Shown here: positions 23,563 to 35,472 of the stretch, piece after piece
How the letters are laid out: every line of letters begins with the position of its first letter
How positions within the stretch are numbered: the first letter of the stretch is position 1
NCBI GenBank assembly: GCA_023101885.1
Contig: JALPQD010000075.1
Location: 5,398,630 to 5,462,629, forward strand
Source of the DNA: Typhlomys cinereus
Lineage: Eukaryota > Chordata > Mammalia > Rodentia > Platacanthomyidae
DNA: 64,000 nucleotides
Direction: 5' to 3'
The notes under the pieces: model-generated
Database searches by the model: none
Told to the model about the DNA's origin: nothing
The model's input: only the letters and a program-made list of their open reading frames with translations
Position numbers and translations under genes: made by a program

Positions 23563-24813
23563 ACAAATGGATAATGAAAATGTGGTACATTTATACAATG
23601 GAAAACTACTCAGCCATCAAAAAAGATGAACTAATGAAATTTGCCAGGAAACGGATGGAATTAGAAAAAATTATATTGAGTGAAGTATCCTAGACACAGA
23701 AAGTTAGACACTGTATATACTCCCTAATAAGTGGATCCCAGTTCCAAACCTACTTACTGGCATATTCAAAGGTAAATCTGTCATATTCACTATAATTGAA
23801 AAGGATTATAAACAGGAGGGAAGGGAAGGAAGAACCTCAAAAGAAAGAGATAGAGGATAAATCTTCAGTAGATAAAATAGGCCACAGTCAAGTATTGCAT
23901 GCAAGTAGTGTGACATCAGGTGAAGCTCACTCTCACTTCCCCTCCTGGTCACTTGGGACTGAACAGGTTTGATCTCACCAATCAGGGAGGATATAGGGAC
24001 TGGCAGATAGACAATGACCATCCGGCAAATGGAACACTGACCCCCCCACACACTGCTTCCATCTACCTTTGAGTCTCCTCTTACATTAAGATCTTAATTT
24101 AAAGTCTTTTTTTTCTTTATAGGAGGTGACCTTTGATACCAGTCGGGATACCAGCCAAGGGCAGTGCAGGAAAAGCAAAACTGAAAACAACAACAACCAT
24201 AATTCAGAACACCAAAGACCATAGAATTATTCACCTTGAACCAGACCAGCCAAATCTCTCCCCATCCTAAAGTGCAGGGAACCTTGTGGAAGAGAGGGCA
24301 GCAAGATTGTAAGAGCCTAAAGATGGGGAGGATCAATGATATGCAAGATACTCCACACAAGTTAGTGCTTCAGCAGCTGGGATTGGACTTTACCTGACCT
24401 GCACCATGGCTGACATGTCAACAACCCTCCAAAGTCTAGCATGGACCACAAGGGAGAAGGCTCCAGGCAGTAGAATTCTTAGCGGTAAGGGATTAAACAG
24501 TCAGAGTTCCCATACTAACAGGGAGCCCAAGAAGAGGTTCTGGGCTATGCCCCTGAGTCCTGAACCCTCACTAGGGTGGGGGAACTCAGAGGGAGGTTCA
24601 CATAAAAGGATGCTCCAGAGGGTGGGAGGGAGAAAGAGGGGGGCACCAAGAGAGGGGGAGGGGGAGAGAGAGAGAAGAAGGGGGTGAAAGGGGGAAAATG
24701 GGAGAGTGCAATGGGGGACAACTGGGGAGGGGAGGGAGGAGGGAGAAGACGGGGGTACCTATTGAGCTTGTATTATTAGGAAAAAATGTGGGAGAAAAGT
24801 TAAAAAAAAATTT
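23563..24813 (+). mobile_element. 5'-truncated L1 inserted into L1 ORF2
   Basis: It begins in the ORF2 C-terminal region ('gtggtacatttatacaatgg', 'actactcagccatcaa'). It then has a rodent-type 3' UTR ('gcagggaaccttgtggaag', 'aagattgtaagagcc'), a G-rich polypurine tract at about 24615-24745 and an A-rich end. Related 15-mers flank it (aaagattgtcgaaga at 23548-23562, aaagatggtcaaaaa at 24814-24828), and the ORF2 sequence resumes in register afterwards. Confidence 0.85.
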
Positions 24814-24828
24814 AAAGATGGTCAAAAA

Positions 24829-26864
24829 TACTCCAAGAAAATGCAGGTAGGAAATAAGCAGAAGTAGCCATCTTAATATCTGATGAAATAGATCTCAAAC
24901 GAAAAGAGATCATAAGAAATACAGAAGGATACTATATACTTGTCAAAGGAACAATATATCAAGAAGAGTTCGCAATTCTAAACATATAAGCTTCAAACAT
25001 AGGCTTCACCCATATTTGTTAAACAAACACAATGTGTAAGCCAATATATCAACTCAAACACAATAATAGAAAGGGATTTCAACACCCCACTCATCAATAG
25101 ACAGGTTAACAGGCCAAAAACTGAACAGAGACACAATGGAACTAAAACTAAACCATAAAGCAAATGGACCTGATAAACATCTGCTGAACAGTCCATCCTA
25201 ACACCAAGGAATATACATTCTTTTCAACACCCCATGGAACATTCTCCAGAATATACTACATCCTTGGCCACAAAGTAAGTCTCCACAAAAACAAGAAAAT
25301 CGAAATCACTGCCTGTGACCGCCAGGGAATAAAGATTGGCATCCATAACAAGGCAAACAACAGAAAGCACAAAAACTCTTAACAATACACTATTGAATGA
25401 GGAATGGTTCCAGATAGAAGTAAAAACAGATATTCAAAAATTCCTAGAACTCAATGACAATGACAACACATAATATCAAAACATTTGGGATACGAAGAGG
25501 AAAATTTATTGCATTCATCATCTGTATCAAAAAAATGGAAACATCACAAGTTAACAAACTAACAGTGCATCTTAAAGTTTTTGAGAAACAAGAACAAACC
25601 AACCCAAAGAAATAATGCTTCAGAGATTAGTAGGATCAGAGAAGAAATTATTGAAATTAAGACAAAGAAAACAATACAAAAATCAATCAAAGAACTGGTT
25701 CTTTGAGAAACTTTACAAGATTGACAAATACTTAACCAAATTAGCCAAAATTAAAAGAAGGAAAATATGAATTAATAAATTAGAGATGAAAATGGAGCTA
25801 TCACAACAAATATTAAAGAAATTCAGAGAATCATAATATCACACTTTCAAATTTATATACCACCAAATTTGGCAATCACAAAGAAGTGGATGAATTTCTA
25901 AACATATACAACATACCAAAGTTGGACCACAATGAACTAAATTATTTAAATAGTCTTATAGCAAGATATGAAGTAGAAGCAAATGAATCTCCTATCAAGA
26001 AAAGCCCAGGACCAGATGGATTCTGTGCAGAATTCTACAAAATATTCATTAACACCAATAGTCCTTAAATAGATTAGGAAATAGAAACAGAAATAGGAAG
26101 GAACACTTCCAAGTTCATTCTGTGAAGCCAGCCTTAAGTTGATTCCCCAGATGAAATAAAAACACACCAAAAAAAGAAGACTATAGGCCAATATCATTGA
26201 TGAACACAGACATAAAGATCCTCATCAAAATTAGCAAACTGGATTCAAAAACGTATCGAAAAGATCATCCACTATGACCAGGTTTGGTTTATTCCAGAAG
26301 CACAAGGTTAGTTCAATATATGTAAATCACTAAATATAAACAAATGCAAAGACAAAAACCACATGATTCTCTCAACTGATGCTGAAAAAGCTTTTGACAA
26401 AATCCAACACCCCTTTATGATAAAGACCTTGAAGAAAATAGGGTCGAAAAGAACATTTATAAACATAATAAAGGCCATATACAAACAAAAATCATTTCAA
26501 ATGATGAAAAACTGGAAGCCCACCCTCTCCATTTCTAGTCAACACTGTGCTTGAAGTTTTACCTAGAGCCAGAAGACAAGAGAGGGAGATAAAAGGGACA
26601 CAACTTGGAAAAGAGGAAGTCAAGTTACCCCTGTTTGCACATGGCATGATCCTATAGCTCAAGGACCCTAATGATTCTGGCAGGAAACTCTTGGAACCAA
26701 TAAATAAGTTCATTGGAGTGCCAGGATATAAAATCGATGCTTAGAAATCAGTGGCTTTTCTACACACCAAGGATAAACAGTGAGAAAGATATGAAAGAAA
26801 CAATACTATATATCATTGCTCTTAAAAATTGAAATACCTTGGAATAAACCTAACCAAAGATGTG
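24829..26864 (+). pseudogene. L1 ORF2 remnant (endonuclease to reverse transcriptase)
   Basis: Continues the outer L1. Recognisable pieces are 'gtagccatcttaatatctga', the 'KKSPGPDGFCAEFYK' reverse-transcriptase block (frame 25886-26068) and '[15 protein letters not shown]' (frame 26363-26554), which holds the first catalytic Asp. Many stops and frameshifts. No functional ORF2. Confidence 0.85.
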
Positions 26865-27288
26865 TGTCATAGTTGGGCACATGTGTCAACTTGAGTGTTG
26901 AGGGTTTGAGTTCTGGGTACATTTGTAGAGAATTAATGGTTGAGTTAGACCTAGAGCAAACCTGCAGGAGATTGTCTAGATGATGGGAAAGGCCCAGCTT
27001 ATGGTGGGTGGGATTAGGCCCTGTAATAAACCATGGAGAGCTGGTTGAGAGACTTGGTATCCTTTTGTACACTTGGTCAGATATGCTGGTCTGGCAAATA
27101 AGGATTGTCCCTCTCTCAGCTGTGTGTAGACATGGTGTGGCCAGTTCCCTTGGCCCTAGTATTGGTGCGTGCTCTCCTGTCACACAGGACTGAGAACTAT
27201 AACCGGACTGTCATAAGGAAATAAACCCCTTATTCCCTTAAGCCATTTGATGGTCATTTATTAGCAACTGTGCAGGTGAACTGCAACA
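26865..27288 (+). mobile_element. Solo LTR, family X, copy 3, inside L1 ORF2
   Basis: A 424-bp LTR, tgtcatag...tgcaaca, with an exact 5-bp target-site duplication atgtg (26860-26864 and 27289-27293). Closely related to 19847-20249. Confidence 0.92.
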
Positions 27289-28150
27289 ATGTGAGAGATC
27301 TAAACATGAAAACTCTAAAACCCTAAAAGTGAGAGATTGCAGATGACAGCAGAAGGTGGAGAGACCTCCTGCTTCTGGATTGGCAGCATTAACATTGTTA
27401 AAATGACCATTCTACCAAAGCAATATACAGAATCAATGCAATATCAATCAAAATTCCAAGCCAATTCTTCACAGAAATTGGTAAAACCTCAAATTTCATA
27501 TGGAAACACGAAACACACAGGATAATAAAAGCATTCCTGAGTAATAAAAATTTCACAGGAGGTATCACCATACCAGACCTTAAACTATATTGTAAAGCCA
27601 TAGTAATAAAAACAGAATGGTACTGGCTCCAAAAAAGAGATATAAACCAATGGATTAGAATTAAAGACCAAATATAAATGTGTTCCCCTATAGTCAACTG
27701 ATTTTTGACATAAGTGCCAAAAAAAATTAGAAAAAGGATAGCATTGTCAACAAATGGTACTGGTAAAACTGGAGGTCTACATGCAGAAAAATGAAACTAG
27801 ATTTCCCTGCATGAAAATCAACTCCAAATGAGTCAAAGACTTTGATGTTCTGCCAGAAACTAAAACTCCTAGAAGAAAAAAATAGGGAATACCCTCAAAT
27901 TGTTTGGCTAGACAAGTGAAGGAGAGTGCTCCAATCTGTCACAGAGGCCTGAGTCCCTACCAGAGCAGACAACCCAAAGGGAACTCTGGGGCTCATATAA
28001 GCAGACAAGCAGGGGGTGGGAAGAGAAGGATGGATTGAGGAAGAGAGGGGAGGGTGGAAGAAGAAAGGGGGAGGTAGGGAAAGGCGAAGGAAGGTGGGCA
28101 GGGATAACTATTCATTATGTTTGTAAAACTATAAAAATAAAAAATAATTT
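27289..28150 (+). pseudogene. L1 ORF2 3' part and 3' UTR of the outer L1
   Basis: 'aaatgaccattctaccaaag', 'caatatcaatcaaaattcca' and 'cagaatggtactggc' are L1 ORF2. About 28010-28100 is G-rich polypurine and the element ends in an A-rich stretch near 28130-28150, after which retroviral pol resumes. Confidence 0.8.
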
Positions 28151-28159
28151 TAAGAAAGA

Positions 28160-29700
28160 AATGTCAATCAAATTGGATCTTGGGGTTCCCAAATATGCTG
28201 AACAAATCCTCCTTCCAGTACCACTAGGGGAAGAACATGTGCTGCTCCAAAACCCTCCTTCGGAGGAAAGACCTGATCTTCTACAGAGGTTGCAACAAAA
28301 AATCCCCAAGTTTAGGCCAAAACAAATCCTCCTGGGCTTGTGGCACACCAATCCCTAATAAGAGTCCAGCTTAAGAGCTAGAGCTGTCAAGGTGAAACAA
28401 AACTCTATGACTCAAGGGATGAGTCTCAAGAGCTCATGAAGACAGACTGTTGGAGGCCAGGATTGCAGTTCCCTGCACTCCCTTACAACTCCTCTTCTGT
28501 CTATTAAGAAGCCTAGTTCAGGAGATTACAGATCAGTTGTGGATCTCCAGGAGGTTAATAGAAGGATGCATCCCACCATCCCAAACCTTAAGTCCTCTAC
28601 CACCTGAGAAAAAGATCTACACAGTCCTAGACTTAAAAGACACAACATCTTCAACATCCCCCTAGCCAAAGCAAATCAACCAGTATTTGCCTTCCAATGG
28701 GTGGATGCGGATAAATGAACATGTGGTCAACTGACATGGACTAGACTGTGTTTCAGAATTTCCCCACTGTTTGATGAAGCCCTTCACTGAGATCTGCAGA
28801 CTTTTTGATCCACCATTGCAGAGGTCTCCCACTTTTGATATGTGTATGACCTCCTACAGGAAGCTAACATGGAAGAAAAATGTCTTGGAGACACTGCAGT
28901 GCTTGGAATATTGAGTTTCTGCCCAAAAAGGCCCAGCTTGCACAAAACATATCTAGGATACAAACTATAGGGCAGTAAGAAAATGCTTTCCTCTCACACA
29001 ATATAGGCAGCCACTCAAATTCCAGTCCCAAAGACCAAAAGACAAATCTGGGAGTTTCTTGGGCTGTGGGTACTCTAGACTATTGGTACCCAAATTCACC
29101 AAAAATAGCGCTTGTATTCTGCCATTCTAGGCTTTGAACAGGACTTTAATTGGACTACTATTGAAGAACAAGTCTTTGGAGGCTTAAGTAAGCATTGATC
29201 TTGACCCCAGCGCTGGCCTTACCAGATATTACAAAGCTGTCTCACCTGTTTGTGGATAAGAGGAAAGGCATAGCTGGTGGGTGTGGGGAGTCCCGACCCA
29301 GAGATTTGAACCTTGACAACACCCTGTTGCCTAACTTTCAAAGAGACTAGCTCCTGTGGAAACTGGATAGTTAACCTACCTGTGAGCTGTTGAAGCCACA
29401 ACCCTGTTAATGAAGGAGTCAGACAGATTAGCATTAGGTCAAGCATTCAGTTCTCTGAATGTGGTGGAGGTCCTCCTAAGTAGTACTCCAGGCAAATAGA
29501 CGTTGAATACCAGAATAACCCATTATCAAGCCTTACTTTTAGGCCAGTCCAGAATAAAGTTCCACCAGACTGCTACTGCTAGCAACTCTGCTACCAGAGA
29601 TGGACAACACACTGTCCTTCGTGACTGCTCAGAGATAATGACCACCTTCCAAGGACTGAGGCCCACCTGACAGCATCCCACAGACACAACCCCAACTGGT
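28160..29700 (+). pseudogene. pol: pol pseudogene, reverse transcriptase part
   Basis: Retroviral RNA-dependent DNA polymerase, decayed. Frame 28450-28665 ends with the 'VLDLKD' block, whose first Asp is the catalytic residue of motif A. Downstream, the YxDD catalytic motif is recognisable at 28839-28850 but reads Tyr-Val-Tyr-Asp, so one catalytic Asp is lost. Connection-domain-like sequence follows to about 29700. Multiple stops. Confidence 0.82.
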
Positions 29701-29704
29701 AATG

Positions 29705-31140
29705 TTCTCGGATGACAGCAGTTTCATCCAAGATGGAAATAGGTAGCTATGGTAACTTTGAAACAAGTACTCTGGGCCAAGGTCCTCCCATCTGGGACCT
29801 CAGCCCAGAGGACCGAACTCATAGCATTCACAGAGGCCTTCAGATTGGGAAAGGATGGAACTGTAGACGTGTACACAGACAGGAGATATGCTTTCACGTA
29901 TATGGTGCCATCTACCAGGAGAGGGGCCTCTTAACTGTGGAGTGCAAAGAGATTAAAAATAAGACTGAGATCTTGGATTTACTGGCAGCCATCTAAATCC
30001 CATCATACATTGTCCTGGACATCAAAGAATACACCAGAAGCCATTGGAAACATGCTTGCTGATAAGGCCACAAAGGAAGCTACTTTACAAACAGTCAAAT
30101 GCTTGTTCACTATTTTGCTTGAGGAACCACAGTATTCAGAGGAGGATCTCCAGGTGGCTAGAAAAATGGACACAGAAATGGTGCCTCAGGGCTGGCTTAA
30201 ATTGTCTGATGAATGACAATGCTCCCTCAGATGCTAGGGAAACTGATGCTCTATAGTCTACATGAAGGAGCCCATTTGGGAAAAAAACAAATAAAAGAAA
30301 TAGTTTTTTCTCCCAGGATTGGACTGGATGGCTCAAGAAATGCCTGTTGCCTGGTCTTCCAGCAGGCTAACAATTCTTCTGTAAGGTACCACCCCAGAGA
30401 TTACAGAAAGAGGGTCAGGACCAAGTAGGCATTGGGAAGTCGATTTCACAGATATAAAATAGTGAAGATGTGGTTATAAGTATTTACTGTTTTTATAGAC
30501 ATTTTCTCCAGATGGTTCAAGTTTTCCCCACAAAGACTAAGACTGCTCAAGAGACTATTAAGAAACTTAAACAATACAGTACCTAGGTTTAGATTGCTTT
30601 ATCCGTAGGATCAGGTTACGGCTCACACTTATTTCTAAGATTATAGAAAGTATTTCTGTGGCTTTGGGGATTCATTTGCATATCATCCCCATAGTACTGG
30701 CCAAGTAGAAAGGATTAATCGGACAGTAGAGACCTTAACATAATTAATCTTGGAGACTGGTGAGAGATAGATGGTACACCTTCTTTTTGCCCTCTTTTGG
30801 GTTAGATGTACCCAGTACATTAAGGGCTAATCACTTTTGAAACCTTTTTTGGGAAATTTCCTCCTATCCTCCCCAGGATAGGACTGGAATTGGCTATTGA
30901 AGTTTCTAATCAGCAAGTGACACTCTACAACAAACTCAGGAGGCTACAGCTTCCTCAGTGAGCTTCCAATCCCAACACGACCTCACCCCTACCTGCCAGG
31001 AGGTAAAATATGGACTGAGAGACACCGAGTTGAGGCTCTAGGACCCTGGTCCCCATCTAGTGATTCTGATCACCCCAGTGGCCACTGAAATGGTTGGCAT
31101 CTGAGCCTGGATTCATCATTCCCAGGTTAAAAAAGCCATG
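29705..31140 (+). pseudogene. pol: pol pseudogene, RNase H and integrase part
   Basis: Frame 29749-29934 contains 'SSAQRTELIAFTEAFRLGK' and 'DVYTDRRYAF', the RNase H catalytic blocks (Glu and second Asp). Frame 30010-30216 bridges the RNase H end and the integrase start. Frame 30213-30428 has the integrase zinc-finger histidines (LHEGAHLGK). The catalytic core is scattered over broken frames to about 30750. No intact enzyme. Confidence 0.8.
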
Positions 31141-33004
31141 AATGGAAAGGAGGACAGCCCAGCTTCAGGACAATGGACCATGTCCACCAGAGGATCTACT
31201 GAAAATAAGATTAAAACAAATTCTTGAATGTAATCCTATGCTTTCTAATGCTCCCAACTTTAACCAAAACCTGGAGCTCACCTCATTTCCTTTAAAACTG
31301 AAAATGGGAACTAAGGGATACAAATACTGGAATAACACTACTTTAGAATATTACTGACAGACAGCCTAGCTCCCAAGTTGCTCTCTATGCCTTGATTAAA
31401 TTACCACTACGAGATTCCTCTGGTATATCTTGCTTCATTTGGAATCTTCCCTTTATGACTCAGTCTCAGACACTTGTGTGTAGTATTTAGATTTGAAAAA
31501 GGATCTCCAAAACCAACACTTTCATACCTGTACTGCCAATTGCATGTCAGTGGGGAGGGCCAATATCATTGTGCTGAATGGGGCTGTGAGACTGAAACCT
31601 CACAGAAGCACAGTGATCTGTATCTATATCTTTCCTCAAGATGGAACCTTAAGTCCTAGCTTTCTAGGGACCTGTAACTCTATGACTATTAAGATCCAAA
31701 CTTGGACTTAGGCAGGACACCATTATTGGAAGACAGGGTGTATATTGAGCTATAGTTCTGGAACTGACACTGAGGGAAAATTTGCCATACCAAAAAAAAA
31801 ATTATTCTCCAGGGAATTAAGCCCCATAGGTCCAAATAGAAATATGTATTTACCAATTCGTAAATTCCCTCCAGAACCCAAGCCTCAGGTCATGATTCCC
31901 TCTCCATCAGTCCCCAAACTACTTTGGACCAACATTCAACGTCTGGTCCTTCTACGATAGAAACCCTAGTCAAAGACTCCTAAATTCCACCTCGTCAGAA
32001 GTGGTCAAGATTGCTGGCTATGCCTTTATCCCTGCCATCCTTATCATGTGGGGATAGGAATAAACCAGACTTTAATTCCCTCTTCAGATCAGATGGGGGG
32101 CAGATGGGGTCAGCCTCTAATTACCCTAGACGACCTTCAGAGTCTGGGAACTTGCATCCTGTCCTCAAATTATAGCTTGGACCACTCCCTTTACCAAGAT
32201 ATATGTGTCAATATCCAAGAATACTAACTACATTTTAAGCCAGAGAGTCATTTTTAAGGATTTTGGAACATCATGGTTGACCTGTACAAACGGCTGATGA
32301 AATGTGTAGCATCAGGTAAGTTGGAGCCAGAACCCCACAAAGTCTTACATATGTCTATCCATATTGTACCCCACGTCTACACTTAACAATGGAGAAGAAA
32401 GATAGGAACACTTTGGATGGACCCAATAGATGACTAACACAAAAGGGCTCCCCCTGTATTGGTACAACTCTTAATGGGGGCAGGTATTGCAGGGTCCATG
32501 AGCTTTGGGACGTCAGATCTGATAGTCGGAAATTCAGATTTCAAAAAGCTCAGTTCCCAATGGATATAACAGGATATCCCTATTAGAAAACCAGGTTGAT
32601 TCCTTAGCAGAAGTGCTCCTCCAGAACAGGAGGTATCTCCACCTCCTGTTCATAAACAAGGAGGGCTCTGTATGGTATTAGTGGAATTTTTTAATTTTAT
32701 GCTAATCAGTCAGATATTATATGGGAGAGTTTGGCTTTAGTAAGAAAAATGCTTACAAAAAAGAGAAACAAAAAGATGGGAAGTCAACACCTGGTATTGG
32801 TCTTTATCTTCTTTGTCACCTTGGCTAACTATGTTACTCTCAGTCCTAGTAGTTCCTTTAATTCTGCTCCTCCTAGACCTCACCATAGGACCATGTATAA
32901 TCAGCGCTCTGATAAACTATATTAAATCTAGGCTAGGTGCTATTAAACTAATGGTCCTCAGATCCCAATACGATGTTCTAAATACAGAGGACTCAATTAT
33001 TTGA
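31140..33004 (+). pseudogene. env: env pseudogene of the gamma-type provirus
   Basis: The surface-subunit region (about 31140-32400) is only recognisable by position and short frames. The transmembrane subunit is clearer: a fusion-peptide-like Gly/Ala stretch near 32470, heptad/immunosuppressive-type region near 32600-32670 broken by stops, and a well kept membrane anchor plus cytoplasmic tail in frame 32813-33004 (hydrophobic 'LSVLVVPLILLLLDLTIG' then a Lys/Arg-bearing tail). The frame ends at TGA just before the polypurine tract, as in gammaretroviruses. Confidence 0.78.
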
Positions 33005-33018
33005 CTCAGGAAATTTCT

Positions 33019-33031
33019 AAAGGGGAAGAAA
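33019..33031 (+). promoter_or_regulatory. Polypurine tract
   Basis: aaaggggaagaaa directly before the 3' LTR, the expected plus-strand primer site. Confidence 0.75.
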
Positions 33032-33370
33032 CACTGGCTATCTATTTCTTCATCTTATCACAAGATGTCAGAAATACACTGCTCACAAAACAACTGCTGA
33101 TCTTAGCTTCTGTAAGTCACTTGCTTTCATTCAAGGTTAAGGTGTTCAGGATTCACGACTGCTGTTACCACCAGGTGGCCCAACCAAATGTCTAATTAAA
33201 ACATGATTTCTGCCTTTAAAATCTGTGTACACGCTTCTCAGGACCACTGCCCCATACTGGGATCCCCCCCTCCTGGTACTTGGTCATGACCACCTTCAAT
33301 AAAGCCTCCCCATTCAATAAAGTTTCTGGTGTCAATGTGATGAAGTCCTGAGCAGTCATAACCCATAACA
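33032..33370 (+). repeat. 3' LTR of the gamma-type provirus
   Basis: Diverged partner of 18770-19093. It has a TATA-like 'ctttaaaatctg' (about 33214) and AATAAA at 33298-33303 and 33316-33321. Compared with the 5' LTR it carries about 30 extra bases around 33150-33200, including ccaccaggtggcc. Confidence 0.85.
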
Positions 33371-34490
33371 GCCACTCTGGGGTCCAAGCCTTTAGTGCAT
33401 AAAATCCTGAGAAGATAATCAAACCACACACAAACCACACTGAAAGACTCAGATACTTCAAGGTAATACACGCCGATAAATTCTAGTCTGAGATAAATGA
33501 GTAAATACCAAGTACAATGAAGCACCACACACCCTTTTTTACTCAGACACCACTCCCTTCTGCTCAGGCAAGGGACCCACTCAAGCATGTCACCATTCAC
33601 TCCATTATAAAAGCATCGTCACTTTCCCCGGACCATTTCTTCTGGACTCACATTTGTTCCAGAAGTCTATTCCAGAGCTTAGACATTCATGTGACGCAGA
33701 CTGGCTGTCCTCCGTATGGGAGTTCCTTGTGACCCTCTCAGTAACACCAGATACCAGCAGAGATTAAAAGCAGAGTTGCTTAAAACACAGCTCTGCTCAC
33801 CCCCCCAACCACAAGCACAAGCGCATGGCATCCCTCCATTTCAGAGACCACTTCCTGGACTTCCCTAGAGATCTTTCTACACTCTTAGCATGTTGTTTAC
33901 CTAACACCATTCCACTATTCCTGGAATTTAGTATTGGGAAGTTCCTGATGTTTTCGGATCTAATCCTATTTTGCAGTTCATTACTGAAGTGATGGAAGCT
34001 GTACACACCCAACAGGAACATACCTCCCCGTGACCTCCTCAGGGTGCCAAGGTAAAACAGTTTGCTTCTATAGACAAAGACCCTTGTTCTTTTGCCTACC
34101 TAGAGGTAGGGTTACAGTAGAGTGGGATTGTGGCTCTTCTCACCACTAGAATCTGGTGTAACTAGGTGCATTCCAGGGTTAGGTCATAATGGTCATGTAG
34201 CATTCCGTTTGCTTGCTGGAAAACTCACAGTTGAACTCCTGAGCCACCGCACATGAACTCAATCTCAACTGAGCCCAAGAACACAAAGGCCACGTTTACA
34301 GCGGTGCAGCTTTGGGGACTGTTGTATGAAGTTGTATCTCATGGGTATGAGACGCCTCTGTGTGGTGTTTTTCCTCTGGGAACAGCATGATACCTTTTCG
34401 GGTTTTGTCCCCAATCTGACCCCAAAAGGGGCAGTTAGATTCTGTCCAGTTCTGTGGTAATTTGCAACACTCTCTCACGAAGGGAGACTC
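33371..34490. other. No gene seen
   Basis: Mixed sequence. The 120-codon minus-strand ORF (33238-33600) overlaps the LTR and shows no domain. Nothing else recognised. Confidence 0.4.
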
Positions 34491-34494
34491 ATAA

Positions 34495-34920
34495 AAACAG
34501 TTAAGAGGCTCCTGAAATTAACAGGATTCAGGGAGAGTCTTCTCCCAGGTGCAGAAAAGCAGTAAACAAGTGCTGGAGGAGGAGTCAAAGCAGGCAGGCA
34601 ATCTGAAGGAAACTCAGCAGTCCAGAAGTCTGGAGCAAACTCTCCTAGGACAAGTCATGCAGCAGAGAGCGCCCCATGATTGCAGCTGCCAAGCGTCTCA
34701 CCCACATTGAGGTGGGCTTTGGTAATACAGCTGCCTTTGTGTAATATCTGCTCCTGTAAGTAACCTTCTCCCTTACTCCTGCAAGTAAACTCCAACAAAC
34801 CCATTGGCTCACTGAGCTGGATCTGGAATAATTGTTACTTTGATCTGAGGTCGAATTCCTCCGGGGTAGATGGATGATTCTGTGGCATTTCCTCGGGAAC
34901 AGTTGCACAGGACAAGTGGC
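34495..34920 (+). mobile_element. LTR family Z, copy 1
   Basis: Shares with 55560-56390 and 63660-64000 the blocks 'aaagcagtaaacaa', 'gagtcatgcagcaga/gagtcatgcatcgga', 'gaggtgggcttt', the repeated 'ctgtaagtaacc' motif and 'attggctcactgagctgg...gttactttgatctgagg'. Ends not defined; a retroviral LTR plus some leader is likely. Confidence 0.6.
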
Positions 34921-35149
34921 CGTTGTGAAGAGAGATACTGGGGTAACCTACAGAAAAACTTTGGCAGTGAAATAAGCAGTGCCGGAGGGTTCTGAAACAA
35001 TGGCGCTGAAACTGAAACATTCCCTTGTAGAGTAAGTGTGGAGGGCCATCCAAGCCTCTCCTGAGATGCAAGTTACCACTCCTTTCTGCTCCCTGGCTGC
35101 TCATGATCTTTGAGGCGCTTTGGGAGGTAGAAAGCTACATGGGGCTGGG

Positions 35150-35260
35150 ATTCTTCTGTGGTTCAATTGTCTTCAAAAATCGTGTTCCTATAAGTGACCC
35201 CTCACCTATGTTTCTGTTAAGTAACCCTAATACATCCATTGATCTATCTTTTTGGACATG
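35150..35260 (+). mobile_element. Fragment related to LTR family Z
   Basis: 'cctataagtgacccctcacc' and 'gttaagtaaccctaatacat' repeat the 'ctgtaagtaacc' region of the LTR just upstream. Confidence 0.35.
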
Positions 35261-35472
35261 GACAGACTTCCTTGTTTATGTGTTGGCGCTGAGCGTGGGA
35301 GGAACAGATTTTCTTTCTGTCTCACAGAGAGGAACTTGGTACAAACCTGCTGAGCCAGGAATCTCCCCGTCTCCACCTCTTCTCCAGCACCGACATGTGA
35401 GTCTTGCCATCCAGAGCAGCCCATTCACTAGTTAGTACTGCGAAGGGACCTCAAACAATCCACGTGGAGTGA

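Larger units (their letters stand above)
21740..28150 (+). mobile_element. L1 inserted between protease and RT of the provirus
   Basis: L1 5'/ORF1-like sequence (about 22040-22490), ORF2 pieces (23385-23562, 24830-26864, 27289-27920), then a polypurine-rich 3' UTR and A-rich end near 28140. The provirus resumes after it. Both junctions are approximate. Partly similar sequences near 21712-21729 and 28152-28170 ('caatca') could be the remains of a target duplication, but I do not rely on it. It is itself broken by a SINE, a second L1 3' end and a solo LTR. Confidence 0.8.
18770..33370 (+). mobile_element. Gammaretrovirus-type provirus, decayed and split by insertions
   Basis: An old endogenous retrovirus in canonical order: LTR, primer-binding site, gag, protease, RT, RNase H, integrase, env, polypurine tract, LTR. 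It spans 14.6 kb. Removing a solo LTR (19847-20249) and a roughly 6.4 kb L1 block (about 21740-28150) leaves about 7.8 kb, the expected gammaretroviral length. All genes carry stops and frameshifts. The class call rests on an MGQ-type Gag start, a tRNA-Pro-like primer-binding site, one degenerate nucleocapsid zinc knuckle, and protease and Env features. Confidence 0.9.

Noticed and set aside
32813..33004. Domesticated env (syncytin-like) gene
   Set aside because: Only the membrane anchor and tail stay open; the surface and most of the transmembrane subunit are broken by stops.
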